Shown here piece by piece: positions 18,462 to 29,628 of a DNA stretch of 64,000 bases. A program made the position numbers and the translations under genes. The stretch lies in assembly GCF_937425535.1 (NCBI RefSeq), contig NZ_OW485601.1, positions 5,749,501 through 5,813,500 on the forward strand. The letters run 5' to 3'. Position 1 is the stretch's first letter. The number at the start of each line of letters is the position of its first letter. The notes beneath the pieces were generated by a model that worked only from the letters and a program-made list of their open reading frames with translations, did not search any database and was not told where the DNA came from. The DNA comes from Rhodovastum atsumiense (GTDB lineage Bacteria > Pseudomonadota > Alphaproteobacteria > Acetobacterales > Acetobacteraceae).

Positions 18462-19946
18462 ATGACCGTTCTGCCGCCCCCTGCTCCCGGCACCACGCCC
18501 GCCCTCTCCGCGCCCGGCCGCGCCACCGGCCTGGTCGTCCCGGTGGTGTTGTCCGGCGGCTCCGGCACGCGGCTGTGGCCGGTGTCGCGGGAAAGCTTCC
18601 CCAAGCAATTCTGGCCGCTGGCCTCCGACCGGCCGATGATCGCCGAGACCGCGCTGCGCGCCACCGGCGACGGCTTCGCGCCTCCCATTGTCGTGTGCAA
18701 CCAGGAGCATCGTTTCGTCGTTGCCGAGCAGCTTCATCGGGTGGGCATCACCACGCCGACGATCCTGCTCGAGCCGGTCGGCCGCAACTCCGCCCCGGCG
18801 ATCGCCGCCGCCGCCCTGATCGTGGCCGAGCAGGATCCCGACGCGGTGCTGTGGATGATGGCGGCCGATGCCGCCATGGGCGATCTGCCGGCGTTGCATC
18901 GCGCCGTGGACGCCGCCGTCGCCGCGGCGCGGGCCGGGCGCATCGTCACTTTTGGCATGCGGCCGACCGCGCCCGAAACCGGCTATGGTTATATCGAAGT
19001 GGGAACGCAGTTGCCCGGCCTGCCGGGCGTGCACGACCTTGCCCGCTTCGTCGAGAAGCCGGATGCGGCGCAGGCGGAAACGCTGGTCGCCTCCGGGCGG
19101 CATCTGTGGAATTCCGGCATGTTCGTGTTTACCGCACGCACCTTGCTGGAAGAGATGGAGCGGCACGCCCCCGACGTGCTGGCAGCGCTGCGCCCGGCGG
19201 TGACGGGGCGCACGCAGGACCTGGATTTCTGCCGGCTCGATCCGGTGGCCTTCGCCGCGGTGCCGAATATCAGCCTGGACTATGCGGTGGCGGAGAAGAC
19301 CGACCGTGCCGCGGTGGTGCCGGCCGATCTCGGCTGGTCGGACGTGGGCAGTTGGGGCGCGCTGTGGGAACTCGGCAACAAGGACACGGCCGGCAACGTG
19401 GCGGTGGGCGATGACGTGCTGCTCGAAGGGGCCACGGATTGCTACGTGCGCAGCGACGGCATCCTGACCGCGGTGCTGGGGCTGAAGGACGCGGTGGTGG
19501 TGGTGACCGAGGACGCGGTGCTGGCGATGGACCGCTCCCAGGCGCAGAACGTCAAGCGCGTGGTCGACCGGCTGAAGGCGGGCGGCAAGCGGCAGGCGGT
19601 GTCGCACAACCGGGTGTACCGCCCCTGGGGCTTCTACGAGAGCCTGATCCAGGGCCAGCGGTTCCAGGTGAAGCGCATCCTGGTCAATCCGGGCCACCAG
19701 CTCAGCCTGCAGAAACACTTCCATCGCGCCGAGCACTGGGTGGTGGTGAGCGGCACGGCCGAAGTGACCTGCGACGACACGCAGAAGATGGTGCGCGAGA
19801 ACGAGAGCATCTACCTGCCGCTCGGCAGCGTGCACCGGCTGCAGAATCCCGGCCGGATTCCGCTGACGCTGATCGAGGTGCAGGTGGGCAGCTACCTGGG
19901 CGAGGACGACATCGTCCGTTTCGAGGACACTTACGGGCGGCGGTAA
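18462..19946 (+). CDS. manC: Mannose-1-phosphate guanylyltransferase / mannose-6-phosphate isomerase
   Basis: This bifunctional enzyme of 494 residues makes GDP-mannose. The N-terminal nucleotidyltransferase begins VVLSGGSGTRLWPVSRESFP, and later has VEKPDAAQAETLV and LWNSGMFVF. The C-terminal cupin carries the isomerase site (RPWGFYESLIQG, LSLQKHFHRAEHWVVVSG, with QKHFHRAE metal ligands). GDP-mannose is a precursor for exopolysaccharide and for LPS, and an exopolysaccharide locus lies 26 kb away at 44-54 kb. The gene is monocistronic, with a strong terminator just after it. Confidence 0.93.
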   Translation: MTVLPPPAPGTTPALSAPGRATGLVVPVVLSGGSGTRLWPVSRESFPKQFWPLASDRPMIAETALRATGDGFAPPIVVCNQEHRFVVAEQLHRVGITTPTILLEPVGRNSAPAIAAAALIVAEQDPDAVLWMMAADAAMGDLPALHRAVDAAVAAARAGRIVTFGMRPTAPETGYGYIEVGTQLPGLPGVHDLARFVEKPDAAQAETLVASGRHLWNSGMFVFTARTLLEEMERHAPDVLAALRPAVTGRTQDLDFCRLDPVAFAAVPNISLDYAVAEKTDRAAVVPADLGWSDVGSWGALWELGNKDTAGNVAVGDDVLLEGATDCYVRSDGILTAVLGLKDAVVVVTEDAVLAMDRSQAQNVKRVVDRLKAGGKRQAVSHNRVYRPWGFYESLIQGQRFQVKRILVNPGHQLSLQKHFHRAEHWVVVSGTAEVTCDDTQKMVRENESIYLPLGSVHRLQNPGRIPLTLIEVQVGSYLGEDDIVRFEDTYGRR

Positions 19947-19972
19947 AGGCAGGCGGCGGACATCACGCATCA

Positions 19973-20001
19973 TAAAGGGGAGGCACCTGGCCTCCCCTTT
20001 A
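19973..20001 (+). terminator. Intrinsic terminator after manC
   Basis: TAAAGGGGAGGC and GCCTCCCCTTTA form a perfect 12-bp stem with a 5-nt loop, starting 27 bp after the manC stop. It is followed by ACTTTTGG. The AT-rich base and symmetry suggest that it can work in both directions. Confidence 0.85.
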
Positions 20002-20119
20002 CTTTTGGCACCGGGACGTCAGTGCCATTGCACTAATGATGCAGTATTACAGGCGCACCAACACTGCGACAGCAAAAGTCGTCCGACAGATCCCGGCCTG
20101 ACAGAAATACAGATCGCTC

Positions 20120-20206
20120 TCAGCGGCGCGATGCCGAGCGATCACGCCACGCAATAAAGATCCCGGACGCCAGAGTCCCGATCATCAGAAAGAACAGAGG
20201 GTCCAT
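20120..20206 (-). CDS. Possible small membrane peptide
   Basis: A 28-residue reading frame begins MDPLFFLMIGTLASG and ends IFIAWRDRSASRR. It has one hydrophobic segment (about residues 3-19) followed by a basic tail, the usual look of small inner-membrane peptides. A purine-rich stretch (GGGGAAAGG) lies 8 nt before the ATG. An earlier ATG would add a basic extension (MPKNKRGKAHK). Its flanks are AT-rich. No homolog is recognised, and the call rests only on the hydrophobic pattern and ribosome-binding site. Confidence 0.4.
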   Translation of the reverse strand: MDPLFFLMIGTLASGIFIAWRDRSASRR

Positions 20207-20330
20207 TTTGTGTGCCTTTCCCCGTTTGTTTTTTGGCATGGCTGACATGTGGCGGGGGCGGGATCCGTCAAGGAGCGCCCGGCGCCGCGAACCGCCCCGA
20301 CCAGACAAACTTTTGATCACAGATCGGTGA

Positions 20331-20831
20331 TCAGGGCCGCGCCAGCGAAGCCTGCAGGGTGGCTGCCTGCACCAGCGCCGACTCGCCGCAGCGGCGGATC
20401 TCCGCGGCGGTGGCGGCGAGTTCGCCGGGCTGCAGATCGGCACGGGTCATCGCCTGACGGCAGGCGCGCTCGAATGCCTGCGCCCCCACCGCCCCGGCGG
20501 CGCCAGCGAGCGCATGGCTGGTGCGGCGGAAATTCGTGACGTCGCCCATCGCGGCCGCGGCCTCCAGCACGCCGGTCAGGCGCAGGACGTCGTTGCGGAA
20601 GACGTCCAGCACGAGACACACATCTTTTGCATCGAGGTCGCGAACCAGCCGGGCCGCAAACTCCGCCTCGCTCATTGGACCGGGCCGCGCCGACAGCCAC
20701 GCGATCGCCGGGCGGGCGAAGGCGGCCGCGACCGGGGGAGATCGAAACTGGTCGGCTGGAACATGGCCATTGCTGCCTTGGAGACTTTGCTCGGGACCGA
20801 GCCGGGGCACAACCATATCGGGATTCAGCAT
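20331..20831 (-). CDS. HPt (histidine phosphotransfer) domain protein
   Basis: This 166-residue protein has a C-terminal histidine-phosphotransfer domain. The phosphorylated histidine is expected at H106 in RRTSHALAGAAGAVGA, within a four-helix bundle (FRNDVLRLTGVLEAAAAMGD before it, FERACRQAMTRADLQPGEL after). HPt proteins relay phosphate between hybrid kinases and response regulators. No kinase or regulator gene lies nearby, so its partners are unknown. The first 52 residues are low-complexity, and a start at ATG 20675 (MSEAEFAARL) would give a bare domain of 114 residues; the choice is uncertain. Confidence 0.75.
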   Translation of the reverse strand: MLNPDMVVPRLGPEQSLQGSNGHVPADQFRSPPVAAAFARPAIAWLSARPGPMSEAEFAARLVRDLDAKDVCLVLDVFRNDVLRLTGVLEAAAAMGDVTNFRRTSHALAGAAGAVGAQAFERACRQAMTRADLQPGELAATAAEIRRCGESALVQAATLQASLARP

Positions 20832-21012
20832 GCCCGTCGCGGTTGTTCTACTCCGGATTGCAAAGCGATGTACAGCCGATTCTCTTCGGCACCGGCAGCC
20901 CACGCAAGGCTCAGGCGCGCGGGGTGGGATGCCCCGCGCGCCTGATGCCGTTGCGATGGCCCGGGCCGGTTTATCCGACGCGGAGCCCCGTGCGATCGGA
21001 TGATCGGATCGT

Positions 21013-22242
21013 CTAGGAGCGGTACGACCCGTTGATGTCGATGTAGCCGTGGGTGAGGTCGCAGGTCCATGCGGTGGCACGCCCCCGGCCAAGGCCGAGA
21101 TCCACCTCGATGGCGACCTCGCGCCCCTTCATGTGGGCCACCACCGGCGCCTCGTCATAGCCTTCGACCACGCCGCCCTGGCGGGCCATCCAGACGCCGC
21201 CGACCGCCACCGAGATCAGGTCCCGGTCGGCGGGCTCGCCAGCCTTGCCGACCGCCATGACGATGCGGCCCCAGTTGGCGTCCTCGCCGGCGATCGCGGT
21301 CTTGACCAGCGGGGAATTGGCGATCGCCATCGCCACCCGCTTCGCCGAACCGGAGGAAACCGCCCCGGTCACGTCGATGCGCACCAGCTTCTGCGCCCCC
21401 TCGCCGTCACGCACCACCTGCAGCGCGAGATCGAGCAGCAGGTCATCGAGTGCCGCCTTGAACTCGCGCAGCATCCGGCCGCCCTCGGGCGGCACGCGGG
21501 GATGCTTCGCCTGGCCGGTGGCAAACAGCAGCACGGTGTCGGAAGTGGAGGTGTCGGAATCGACGGTGGTGCAGTTGAAGCTGCCCGCCACGCCCTTCTG
21601 CAGCAGCGATTGCAGCACCGCCGCCGGCAGTTTCGCGTCGGTGAAGACGAAGCACAGCATGGTCGCCATGTCCGGCGCGATCATGCCGCTGCCCTTGGCG
21701 AAGCCCTGGATGGTCACTTCGGTATCACCGATCCGGACGCGGCGCACCGCCCCCTTGGGGAAGGTGTCGGTGGTCATGATGCCGCGCGCGGCCGCTTCCC
21801 AGGCATCGTCATGCAGGGAGGCATGCAGCGCCGGCAGGGCGGCGGTGAGGCGCTCATGCGGCAGCACCTCGCCGATCACGCCGGTGCTGGCCAGCATCAC
21901 CTCGCGCGGCCGGCAGCCGATCAGCGCCGCCGCGGCCTCGGCCGAGGCCTTGGCCGCCTCGGCCCCGGCCCGGCCGGTGAAGACATTGGCGTTGCCGGCG
22001 TTGATGACGACGCCGCGTGCCTTGCCCCCCTTCAGCGCCGCCCGGCACCAGTCGACCGGCGCGCCGGGGCAGCGGTTGCGGGTGAACACGCCCGCCGCGG
22101 TGGTGCCTGGCGTGAGCTCCACCATCACCAGGTCCGTCCGCCCGCGGTAGCGGATGCCGGCGGCGGCGGCGCCAAGGCGCACACCCGCGAGCGGCGCGAG
22201 CGACGGCAGCGGAACGGCAAGCGGCGAAACGGCGGGTGGCAT
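21013..22242 (-). CDS. argJ: Bifunctional ornithine acetyltransferase / N-acetylglutamate synthase
   Basis: ArgJ recycles the acetyl group in arginine synthesis and can also acetylate glutamate. The 409-residue precursor cleaves itself before the catalytic threonine in GMIAPDMATMLCF, producing two chains. Other family motifs are VVINAGNANVFTGRAG, EVMLASTGVIGE, NCTTVDSDTSTSDT and, near the end, GEDANWGRIVMAVG. It lies 36 bp downstream of the foldase gene on the same strand and may be co-transcribed with it. Confidence 0.95.
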   Translation of the reverse strand: MPPAVSPLAVPLPSLAPLAGVRLGAAAAGIRYRGRTDLVMVELTPGTTAAGVFTRNRCPGAPVDWCRAALKGGKARGVVINAGNANVFTGRAGAEAAKASAEAAAALIGCRPREVMLASTGVIGEVLPHERLTAALPALHASLHDDAWEAAARGIMTTDTFPKGAVRRVRIGDTEVTIQGFAKGSGMIAPDMATMLCFVFTDAKLPAAVLQSLLQKGVAGSFNCTTVDSDTSTSDTVLLFATGQAKHPRVPPEGGRMLREFKAALDDLLLDLALQVVRDGEGAQKLVRIDVTGAVSSGSAKRVAMAIANSPLVKTAIAGEDANWGRIVMAVGKAGEPADRDLISVAVGGVWMARQGGVVEGYDEAPVVAHMKGREVAIEVDLGLGRGRATAWTCDLTHGYIDINGSYRS

Positions 22243-22278
22243 GGTCGGCAGTCCTTAGGTGGTAAGTGGATCTGAAAG

Positions 22279-23181
22279 CTACTTGGCGGGGGCCGGCGGC
22301 GGCTCGGCGCCGTCGGTCGCGCGCGGCATCATGCCGTCCAGGTTGAACTTTTCCACCTTCACCCCGGCGCGGGCGGTGGTCAGCAGCTTCTGGGCGGCTT
22401 CCTGCACCATGGTGTTGCGCAGGTCGTCGCGGGCCTGCTCGAAGGTCGGAGTCGGGGCGGTGCGCCGTTCCTCGACCTTGATGACATGCCAGCCATAGCG
22501 GGTCTGCACCGGCTTGTCGGAGACCTGGCCGGGCTTGAGCGCGAAGGCGGCTTCCGAGAACTCGGGCAGCATGTCGCCCTGCTTGAACCAGCCGAGATCG
22601 CCGCCCTGGGCGGCGCCCGGGTCGGTGCTGCGGGCCTTGGCGATGGCCGCGAAGTCGCCGCCCTTCTTCAGCTCGGCGATGATGGCCTTGGCATCGGCCT
22701 CGCTCGCCACCAGGATGTGACGGGCATGCACCTCCGGCGCGCCGGTCTTGCCGGCGATGTCGTGGTCATAGCGGGCGCGCACCGCCGCATCGCTGACCTG
22801 CGGGCCGATTTCGCGGTGGAACAGGGCGGATTGCAGCGCTTCCTCGGCGGCGCGGGCCATCTGCCGCTGCACCTGCGGATCCTTGTCGAGCCCCTGCCTG
22901 GTGGCGAGCAGGGCCACCGCCTTGCGGTCCACCAGCTGGTCGACCAGGGCGGGATAGAGCATCTGCGGCGGCATCGCCCGGTACTCGGGCGGCAGGGACT
23001 GGATGGCCCCCTGGACGTCGGAGAGTCGGATATCGGTGCTGTCCACCCGCGCGACCACGGGGTCGGCGGCGGCCGGCGGGGCGGAAGGGGCCGGCGCCTG
23101 GGCGCGGCCGGACACGGGAGCGGCGACCGCACAAAAGGCCGTCAAGGCCAGGATCGGTGCGGTCCTGGAGAGATGCCGCAT
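22279..23181 (-). CDS. Periplasmic peptidyl-prolyl isomerase (parvulin type)
   Basis: This 300-residue foldase has a signal peptide (MRHLSRTAPILALTAFCAVA), an N-terminal chaperone-like helical part and one PpiC-type parvulin domain. That domain shows VHARHILVASEADAKAI, KARSTDPGAAQGGDLGWF, FSEAAFALKPGQVSD and YGWHVIKVEERR. The ATG at 23181 is preceded by AGAAGGA. The likely role is folding of secreted or outer-membrane proteins, in the SurA/PpiC/PrsA class. It is divergent from secA, and both genes serve protein export, with 231 bp between them. The C-terminus is proline/alanine-rich (GAEPPPAPAK). Confidence 0.9.
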   Translation of the reverse strand: MRHLSRTAPILALTAFCAVAAPVSGRAQAPAPSAPPAAADPVVARVDSTDIRLSDVQGAIQSLPPEYRAMPPQMLYPALVDQLVDRKAVALLATRQGLDKDPQVQRQMARAAEEALQSALFHREIGPQVSDAAVRARYDHDIAGKTGAPEVHARHILVASEADAKAIIAELKKGGDFAAIAKARSTDPGAAQGGDLGWFKQGDMLPEFSEAAFALKPGQVSDKPVQTRYGWHVIKVEERRTAPTPTFEQARDDLRNTMVQEAAQKLLTTARAGVKVEKFNLDGMMPRATDGAEPPPAPAK

Positions 23182-23412
23182 GCTATGTTCCTTCTGAAAG
23201 CGGCCGGAGTTATGGCCGAAGCGTTCCCCCCTCACAACCTGCCGGGGGCCGTTTGCGGCGCGGAGCTGACGCCTGCTCGTTGACCGCGCACCGGTTGGGT
23301 CCTATCTGACTGGCCTGCCCAACACGAAGAATGGGGGGTGGGCGGCTGTGCGGCGCGCGGACGGGTCGTTCGCCGGGCCGCAATTGCCGTGCCGGCCCCA
23401 GGAAGGCTTTCC

Positions 23413-26148
<2,736 letters not shown>

Positions 26149-26171
26149 CTGCCCATAAGCGTTAGGAAAGG

Positions 26172-26215
26172 CCAGGGCTCCGCCCTGGACCTGCCAAGGG
26201 CCACAAGGCCCTTGG
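26172..26215. repeat. Two-hairpin GC-rich repeat
   Basis: CCAGGGC/GCCCTGG (26172-26188) is followed by CCAAGGGCC/GGCCCTTGG (26194-26215). This pair is the reverse complement of the last two units of the cluster at 9780-9929, including the spacer GGACCTG between them. It sits 23 bp after secA and may serve as its terminator. Confidence 0.85.
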
Positions 26216-26244
26216 ATCCCATTCTCGCTGCGCGGCAAAGCAAG

Positions 26245-26340
26245 TGTAGGGCGGATAAGCGCAGCGCCATCCGCCATCGCAAGATGGCCACCTCGTGGAG
26301 CGTTGCGTTGGCGGATGGCGCTGCGCTTATCCGCCCTACA
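26245..26340. repeat. 96-bp palindromic element, copy 1
   Basis: Perfect 32-bp arms (26245-26276 and 26309-26340), beginning TGTAGGGCGGATAAGCGCAG, flank a 32-nt centre. A second copy in opposite orientation lies at 58306-58401. The arm sequence resembles the GTAGGGCGGAT...ATCCGCCCTAC palindromic repeats found in many proteobacteria, so it is probably a non-autonomous REPIN/MITE-like element. No protein-coding capacity is present. Confidence 0.85.
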
Positions 26341-26400
26341 TGACTGGACCGGCCAGGAGCCTTTTGGACCTTGGTCGGTCCAAGGCGGGACCTTGCCCTT

Positions 26401-27072
26401 CTAAACCAGCCGCCCGTCGACGATCCGGATGCGACGATCGGCGGTCGCCGCGAGTCCTTCGTCGTGGGTCACCGCGATGACGGTGCGTCCCTCCCGCGCG
26501 AGATCGCGCAGGATCGTGAACACGGCGGCAGCGTTGCGGGTATCGAGCGCCCCGGTCGGCTCGTCGGCGAGCAGGAATTCCGGATCGTTGGCCAGGGCGC
26601 GCGCCACCGCGGTGCGTTGGCGTTGCCCTCCCGAGAGGGCGTCCGGCCGCTTATGCGCGACCGGCAGCATGTCGAGCGCCCCCAGCAGCGACTCGGCGCG
26701 GGCGTGCATGTCGCCGGTGTGGAATCGCCCGAGCTGGCGCATCGGCAGCATGACGTTTTCCAGCACGGTGAATTCCGGCAGCAGGAAATGGAACTGGAAG
26801 ACGAAGCCGAAGCGTTCCAGCCGCACCCGTGCGCGTTGCTCGCCGTCGAGTTCCGCGGTGGACGCGCCCTCGACCAGCACATCGCCGCCGGTCGGCGGAT
26901 CGAGCAGGCCGAGCAGGTACAGCAGCGAGGATTTGCCCGAGCCGGACGGGCCGGTGATGACGGCGAAGTCGCCGGGGGTGAAGTCGAGGTCGATGCCTTC
27001 CACCAGGGTGGTGGGCACCGGGCCGGGCAGGATCCGGGTCAGGCCCCTTGCCTGCAGCGAGGGCTGCATCAC
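26401..27072 (-). CDS. ABC exporter ATP-binding protein (LolD/MacB/DevA-like)
   Basis: This is the 223-residue ATPase of a tripartite exporter. It has Walker A GPSGSGKSSLLYLLG, the Q-loop FVFQFHFLLPEFTVLENV, the signature LSGGQRQRTAVARAL, Walker B FLLADEPTGALD and the switch histidine VIAVTHDEGLA. These motifs place it in the MacB/LolD group (DEPTG[AN]LD). The start overlaps the permease stop by 4 bp, so all three exporter genes are coupled. It is the last gene of the unit on the minus strand; decayed hairpin repeats lie downstream. Confidence 0.9.
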   Translation of the reverse strand: MMQPSLQARGLTRILPGPVPTTLVEGIDLDFTPGDFAVITGPSGSGKSSLLYLLGLLDPPTGGDVLVEGASTAELDGEQRARVRLERFGFVFQFHFLLPEFTVLENVMLPMRQLGRFHTGDMHARAESLLGALDMLPVAHKRPDALSGGQRQRTAVARALANDPEFLLADEPTGALDTRNAAAVFTILRDLAREGRTVIAVTHDEGLAATADRRIRIVDGRLV

Positions 27073-28313
27073 ATCGCCCCGCGGATGATGGTCAGCGGAT
27101 CGCTGCGGGCGGCGCGGCGGGCGGGCAGCCAGGAGGCGGCCAGGGCCGAGACGAAGGCGATGGTGGCGGCCACGCCGTAGATCCAGGGCGCCCGGGCGAT
27201 GCGCAGCGTCTCCGAGGGATCGGTGGCGCCCGGCGCCGGCACCATCGCCAGGCCCGCCGAGAGCAGCCAGCCCAGCAGGGCGCCCGCGGAGATCCCGAGC
27301 AGGCCGACGATCACGCCTTCGATGACGAAGATCGCCACCACGTCGCCGCTGGCGAAGCCGATCGAGCGCAGGATGGCGATGTCGCGCGCCTTCTCCATCA
27401 CCACGGTGGAGATGATGTTGAAGATGCCGAAGGCGGCCACCACCAGCACCGCACCGGTGGCGAAGAACATGATGGCGTTCTGCAACACGAATACGTCCAG
27501 GATACGCGCGTAGGTCTCTTCCCAGGGGGCCGCCTTGTAGCCCCAGCGGCCTTCGAGCGCGGCGGCGACCGGGATCGAGCGGCTGATGTCGGCGAGCCGG
27601 ATATGGATCTCGTTCACCACGCGCGGGCGGGCCTGCATGGATTGCTGCTTGGTCAGGTTGACCAGCACCTGGCTGGTGTCCTGCTGTTCGAGGCCGGTTC
27701 GGAAGATGCCCACGACCCGCAGCGTGGTGGCGATATTGGCCGGGGTGGCGACGGCGATGGTGTCGCCGAGGGCCACTCCCATCCGGTTGGCCAGGGTGAT
27801 GCCCAGCACGATGCCGTCCTCGCGGCCCCCGAGTGCCTCGATGCTGCCCTGGACCATGTCGGTCTGCAGGGTGGTGACGCGCAGCTCCCGCACCGGGTCG
27901 ATGCCGAGCGCGGTGACGGCGAAGTCGCGCCCGGCCCGGCGCAGCAGCAACTGGCCGCGCAGCGTGGGCGCGGCATCGAGGCCGGGCATGGCGGCGAGCG
28001 CATCGAGGATGCCGCCAGCGGCGGAGATGCCGCGCACCGGGTCGCGCGGCACGATGCGCGCGACCTGCACCGCCGCGGCGGGATGCAGCATCTGCAGGGG
28101 TTGCGGCGCCGGCCGGCGGGTCTCGTCGGTGATGGTGACGTGCGGGTTGGTCTCGATGATCTGGTTGCGGAAATAGCTCTGGAAACCCTGCATCAGCCCG
28201 GTCATCGAGATGAACACGCCGACGCCAAGGGTGACGCCGAGCACGGAAACCAGGGTCTGGCGCCGCCGCATGCGCAGATGGGCGAGCGCGATGGCCAGCG
28301 GCAGCGGGATCAT
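27069..28313 (-). CDS. ABC exporter permease (FtsX/MacB-type)
   Basis: This 414-residue inner-membrane permease has an N-terminal helix (about residues 18-40), a large periplasmic domain (about 45-270) and three C-terminal helices, the MacB/LolC/DevC layout. The end of the protein contains EKARDIAILRSIGFASGDVV, the conserved coupling region of the FtsX family. It overlaps both neighbours by 4 bp. Unlike MacB, the ATPase is a separate gene, as in DevBCA and YknXYZ exporters. The substrate is unknown; candidates are lipids, glycolipids or peptides. Confidence 0.88.
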   Translation of the reverse strand: MIPLPLAIALAHLRMRRRQTLVSVLGVTLGVGVFISMTGLMQGFQSYFRNQIIETNPHVTITDETRRPAPQPLQMLHPAAAVQVARIVPRDPVRGISAAGGILDALAAMPGLDAAPTLRGQLLLRRAGRDFAVTALGIDPVRELRVTTLQTDMVQGSIEALGGREDGIVLGITLANRMGVALGDTIAVATPANIATTLRVVGIFRTGLEQQDTSQVLVNLTKQQSMQARPRVVNEIHIRLADISRSIPVAAALEGRWGYKAAPWEETYARILDVFVLQNAIMFFATGAVLVVAAFGIFNIISTVVMEKARDIAILRSIGFASGDVVAIFVIEGVIVGLLGISAGALLGWLLSAGLAMVPAPGATDPSETLRIARAPWIYGVAATIAFVSALAASWLPARRAARSDPLTIIRGAM

Positions 28314-29491
28314 GAGGCCTTGGGATCGGGCCGGCCCCGCACGGCCTGCCCGTCCTTCAGCCGATCCGGGGTAGTGGCCACGATCACGTCGGAGCTGGCC
28401 AGGCCCTGGCGGATCTCGACCGCCTCGGCCCCGGCGGCGCCGGTCTGCACCTCGGTGCGGCGAGCCTGGCCATCGACCACGCGGAACACCCAGGCCCGCC
28501 CCGGCCGCCCGCCGAGCGGCGGGTCGTGATGCACCGCGGTGGCGGGCACCAGCAGGGCATCGCGGCGCTCGGCCACCACCACGTTCACGTCCACCGTCAT
28601 GCCGATCATCAGCTTCGTGTCCGCCGGCAGGTTGGCCTCGACGCGGAAGGTGCGGGTGGCGGTCTCGCCACGGCGGCGGATATTGGTGACCTGGGCGGGG
28701 AAGGCCTCGTCGGGGAAGGCGTCGGCGCGGATCGCCACCTTCGCGCCCATGCGCACCTGGGGGATGTCGCGCTCGTCCACGTCGGCGGCGACCCGCAGCC
28801 GGGCGGTGGAGGCGATCTCGAACAGGGTGGCGTTGGCGGCGACGGTCTCGCCGGGCTCGACCGGGCGCTTCATCACCAGCGCGTCGAGTGGCGCGGTGAT
28901 GCTGTATTCCTCGAGCTGGCGGGCCATGAGCTGCAGGCCCGCGACCGCCTGGTCGCGTTCCTGCACGGCGCGTTCGAGCTGGGCGGCGGACCGCACGCCA
29001 CGGTCGATCAGGTCGCGGGTGCGCACGAGTTCCTGCTCGGCGACGACGAGCCGGGCGCGGGCGTCCTCGACGCGCTGGCGGGGCTGACGGTCATCGAGTC
29101 GGGCGAGCACCTGGCCGCCGCGAACCCGGTCACCTTCCTCGGCGCCGAGGGAGAGGATGCGGCCGGCCACCATGGTGCCGACGCGGGCGGTGTCGATCGC
29201 CTCCACCACCCCGGTGGCATAGACCGCTTCCAGGGCCGGGCCGCGGGTCGGGTGGATCACCTCGACCGGGATCGCCTGAAACCAGCGCGACCACACCACG
29301 AAGGCAATGGCGATGGCGACCAGCACGAGCACCAGGGCCAGCCGCAACGGCCGCCGGCGTGGGGGGGCTCCCAGCGGGGCGAGCGGACGCGGCCCGGGGG
29401 CGAGTGGTGGCAAGCCGCGCGACGGTGCCGGCAGGCCGGCATCCCGCCGCGCCGAGGAAGATCGCATTTCCTGGTTGGCGAGATCATGCAT
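28310..29491 (-). CDS. HlyD-family periplasmic adaptor of an ABC exporter
   Basis: This is the membrane-fusion protein of the exporter, 393 residues. A proline-rich cytoplasmic N-terminus leads into one transmembrane helix (LRLALVLVLVAIAIAFVVWS, near residues 50-70). Then come a barrel-sandwich part (EVIHPTRGPALEAVYATGVV), an alpha-helical hairpin (residues about 130-190) and a beta-barrel domain ending in LLVPATAVH. The layout matches DevB/MacA-type adaptors. It starts the operon. ATG 29491 or an in-frame ATG eight codons later (MRSSSARRDAG) could be used. No outer-membrane TolC-like gene is nearby. Confidence 0.85.
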   Translation of the reverse strand: MHDLANQEMRSSSARRDAGLPAPSRGLPPLAPGPRPLAPLGAPPRRRPLRLALVLVLVAIAIAFVVWSRWFQAIPVEVIHPTRGPALEAVYATGVVEAIDTARVGTMVAGRILSLGAEEGDRVRGGQVLARLDDRQPRQRVEDARARLVVAEQELVRTRDLIDRGVRSAAQLERAVQERDQAVAGLQLMARQLEEYSITAPLDALVMKRPVEPGETVAANATLFEIASTARLRVAADVDERDIPQVRMGAKVAIRADAFPDEAFPAQVTNIRRRGETATRTFRVEANLPADTKLMIGMTVDVNVVVAERRDALLVPATAVHHDPPLGGRPGRAWVFRVVDGQARRTEVQTGAAGAEAVEIRQGLASSDVIVATTPDRLKDGQAVRGRPDPKAS

Positions 29492-29628
29492 TGGCGCGCT
29501 CTGTACCTGCCTCGTGACGCATGCGCCATGAGGCAGGTCAAGATCCTGGAGTTCCGCTGGCGCCGCTCACCTGTCCGTGGTCAGGACAGGGTCAATTTTT
29601 GGACAGTTACCGTTCAGTGCGGTGCCGG

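Noticed and set aside
29492-29628. An FNR-like site between the adaptor gene and fnrL (GTCAATTTTTGGAC)
   Set aside because: It does not match TTGAT-N4-ATCAA in spacing or bases.
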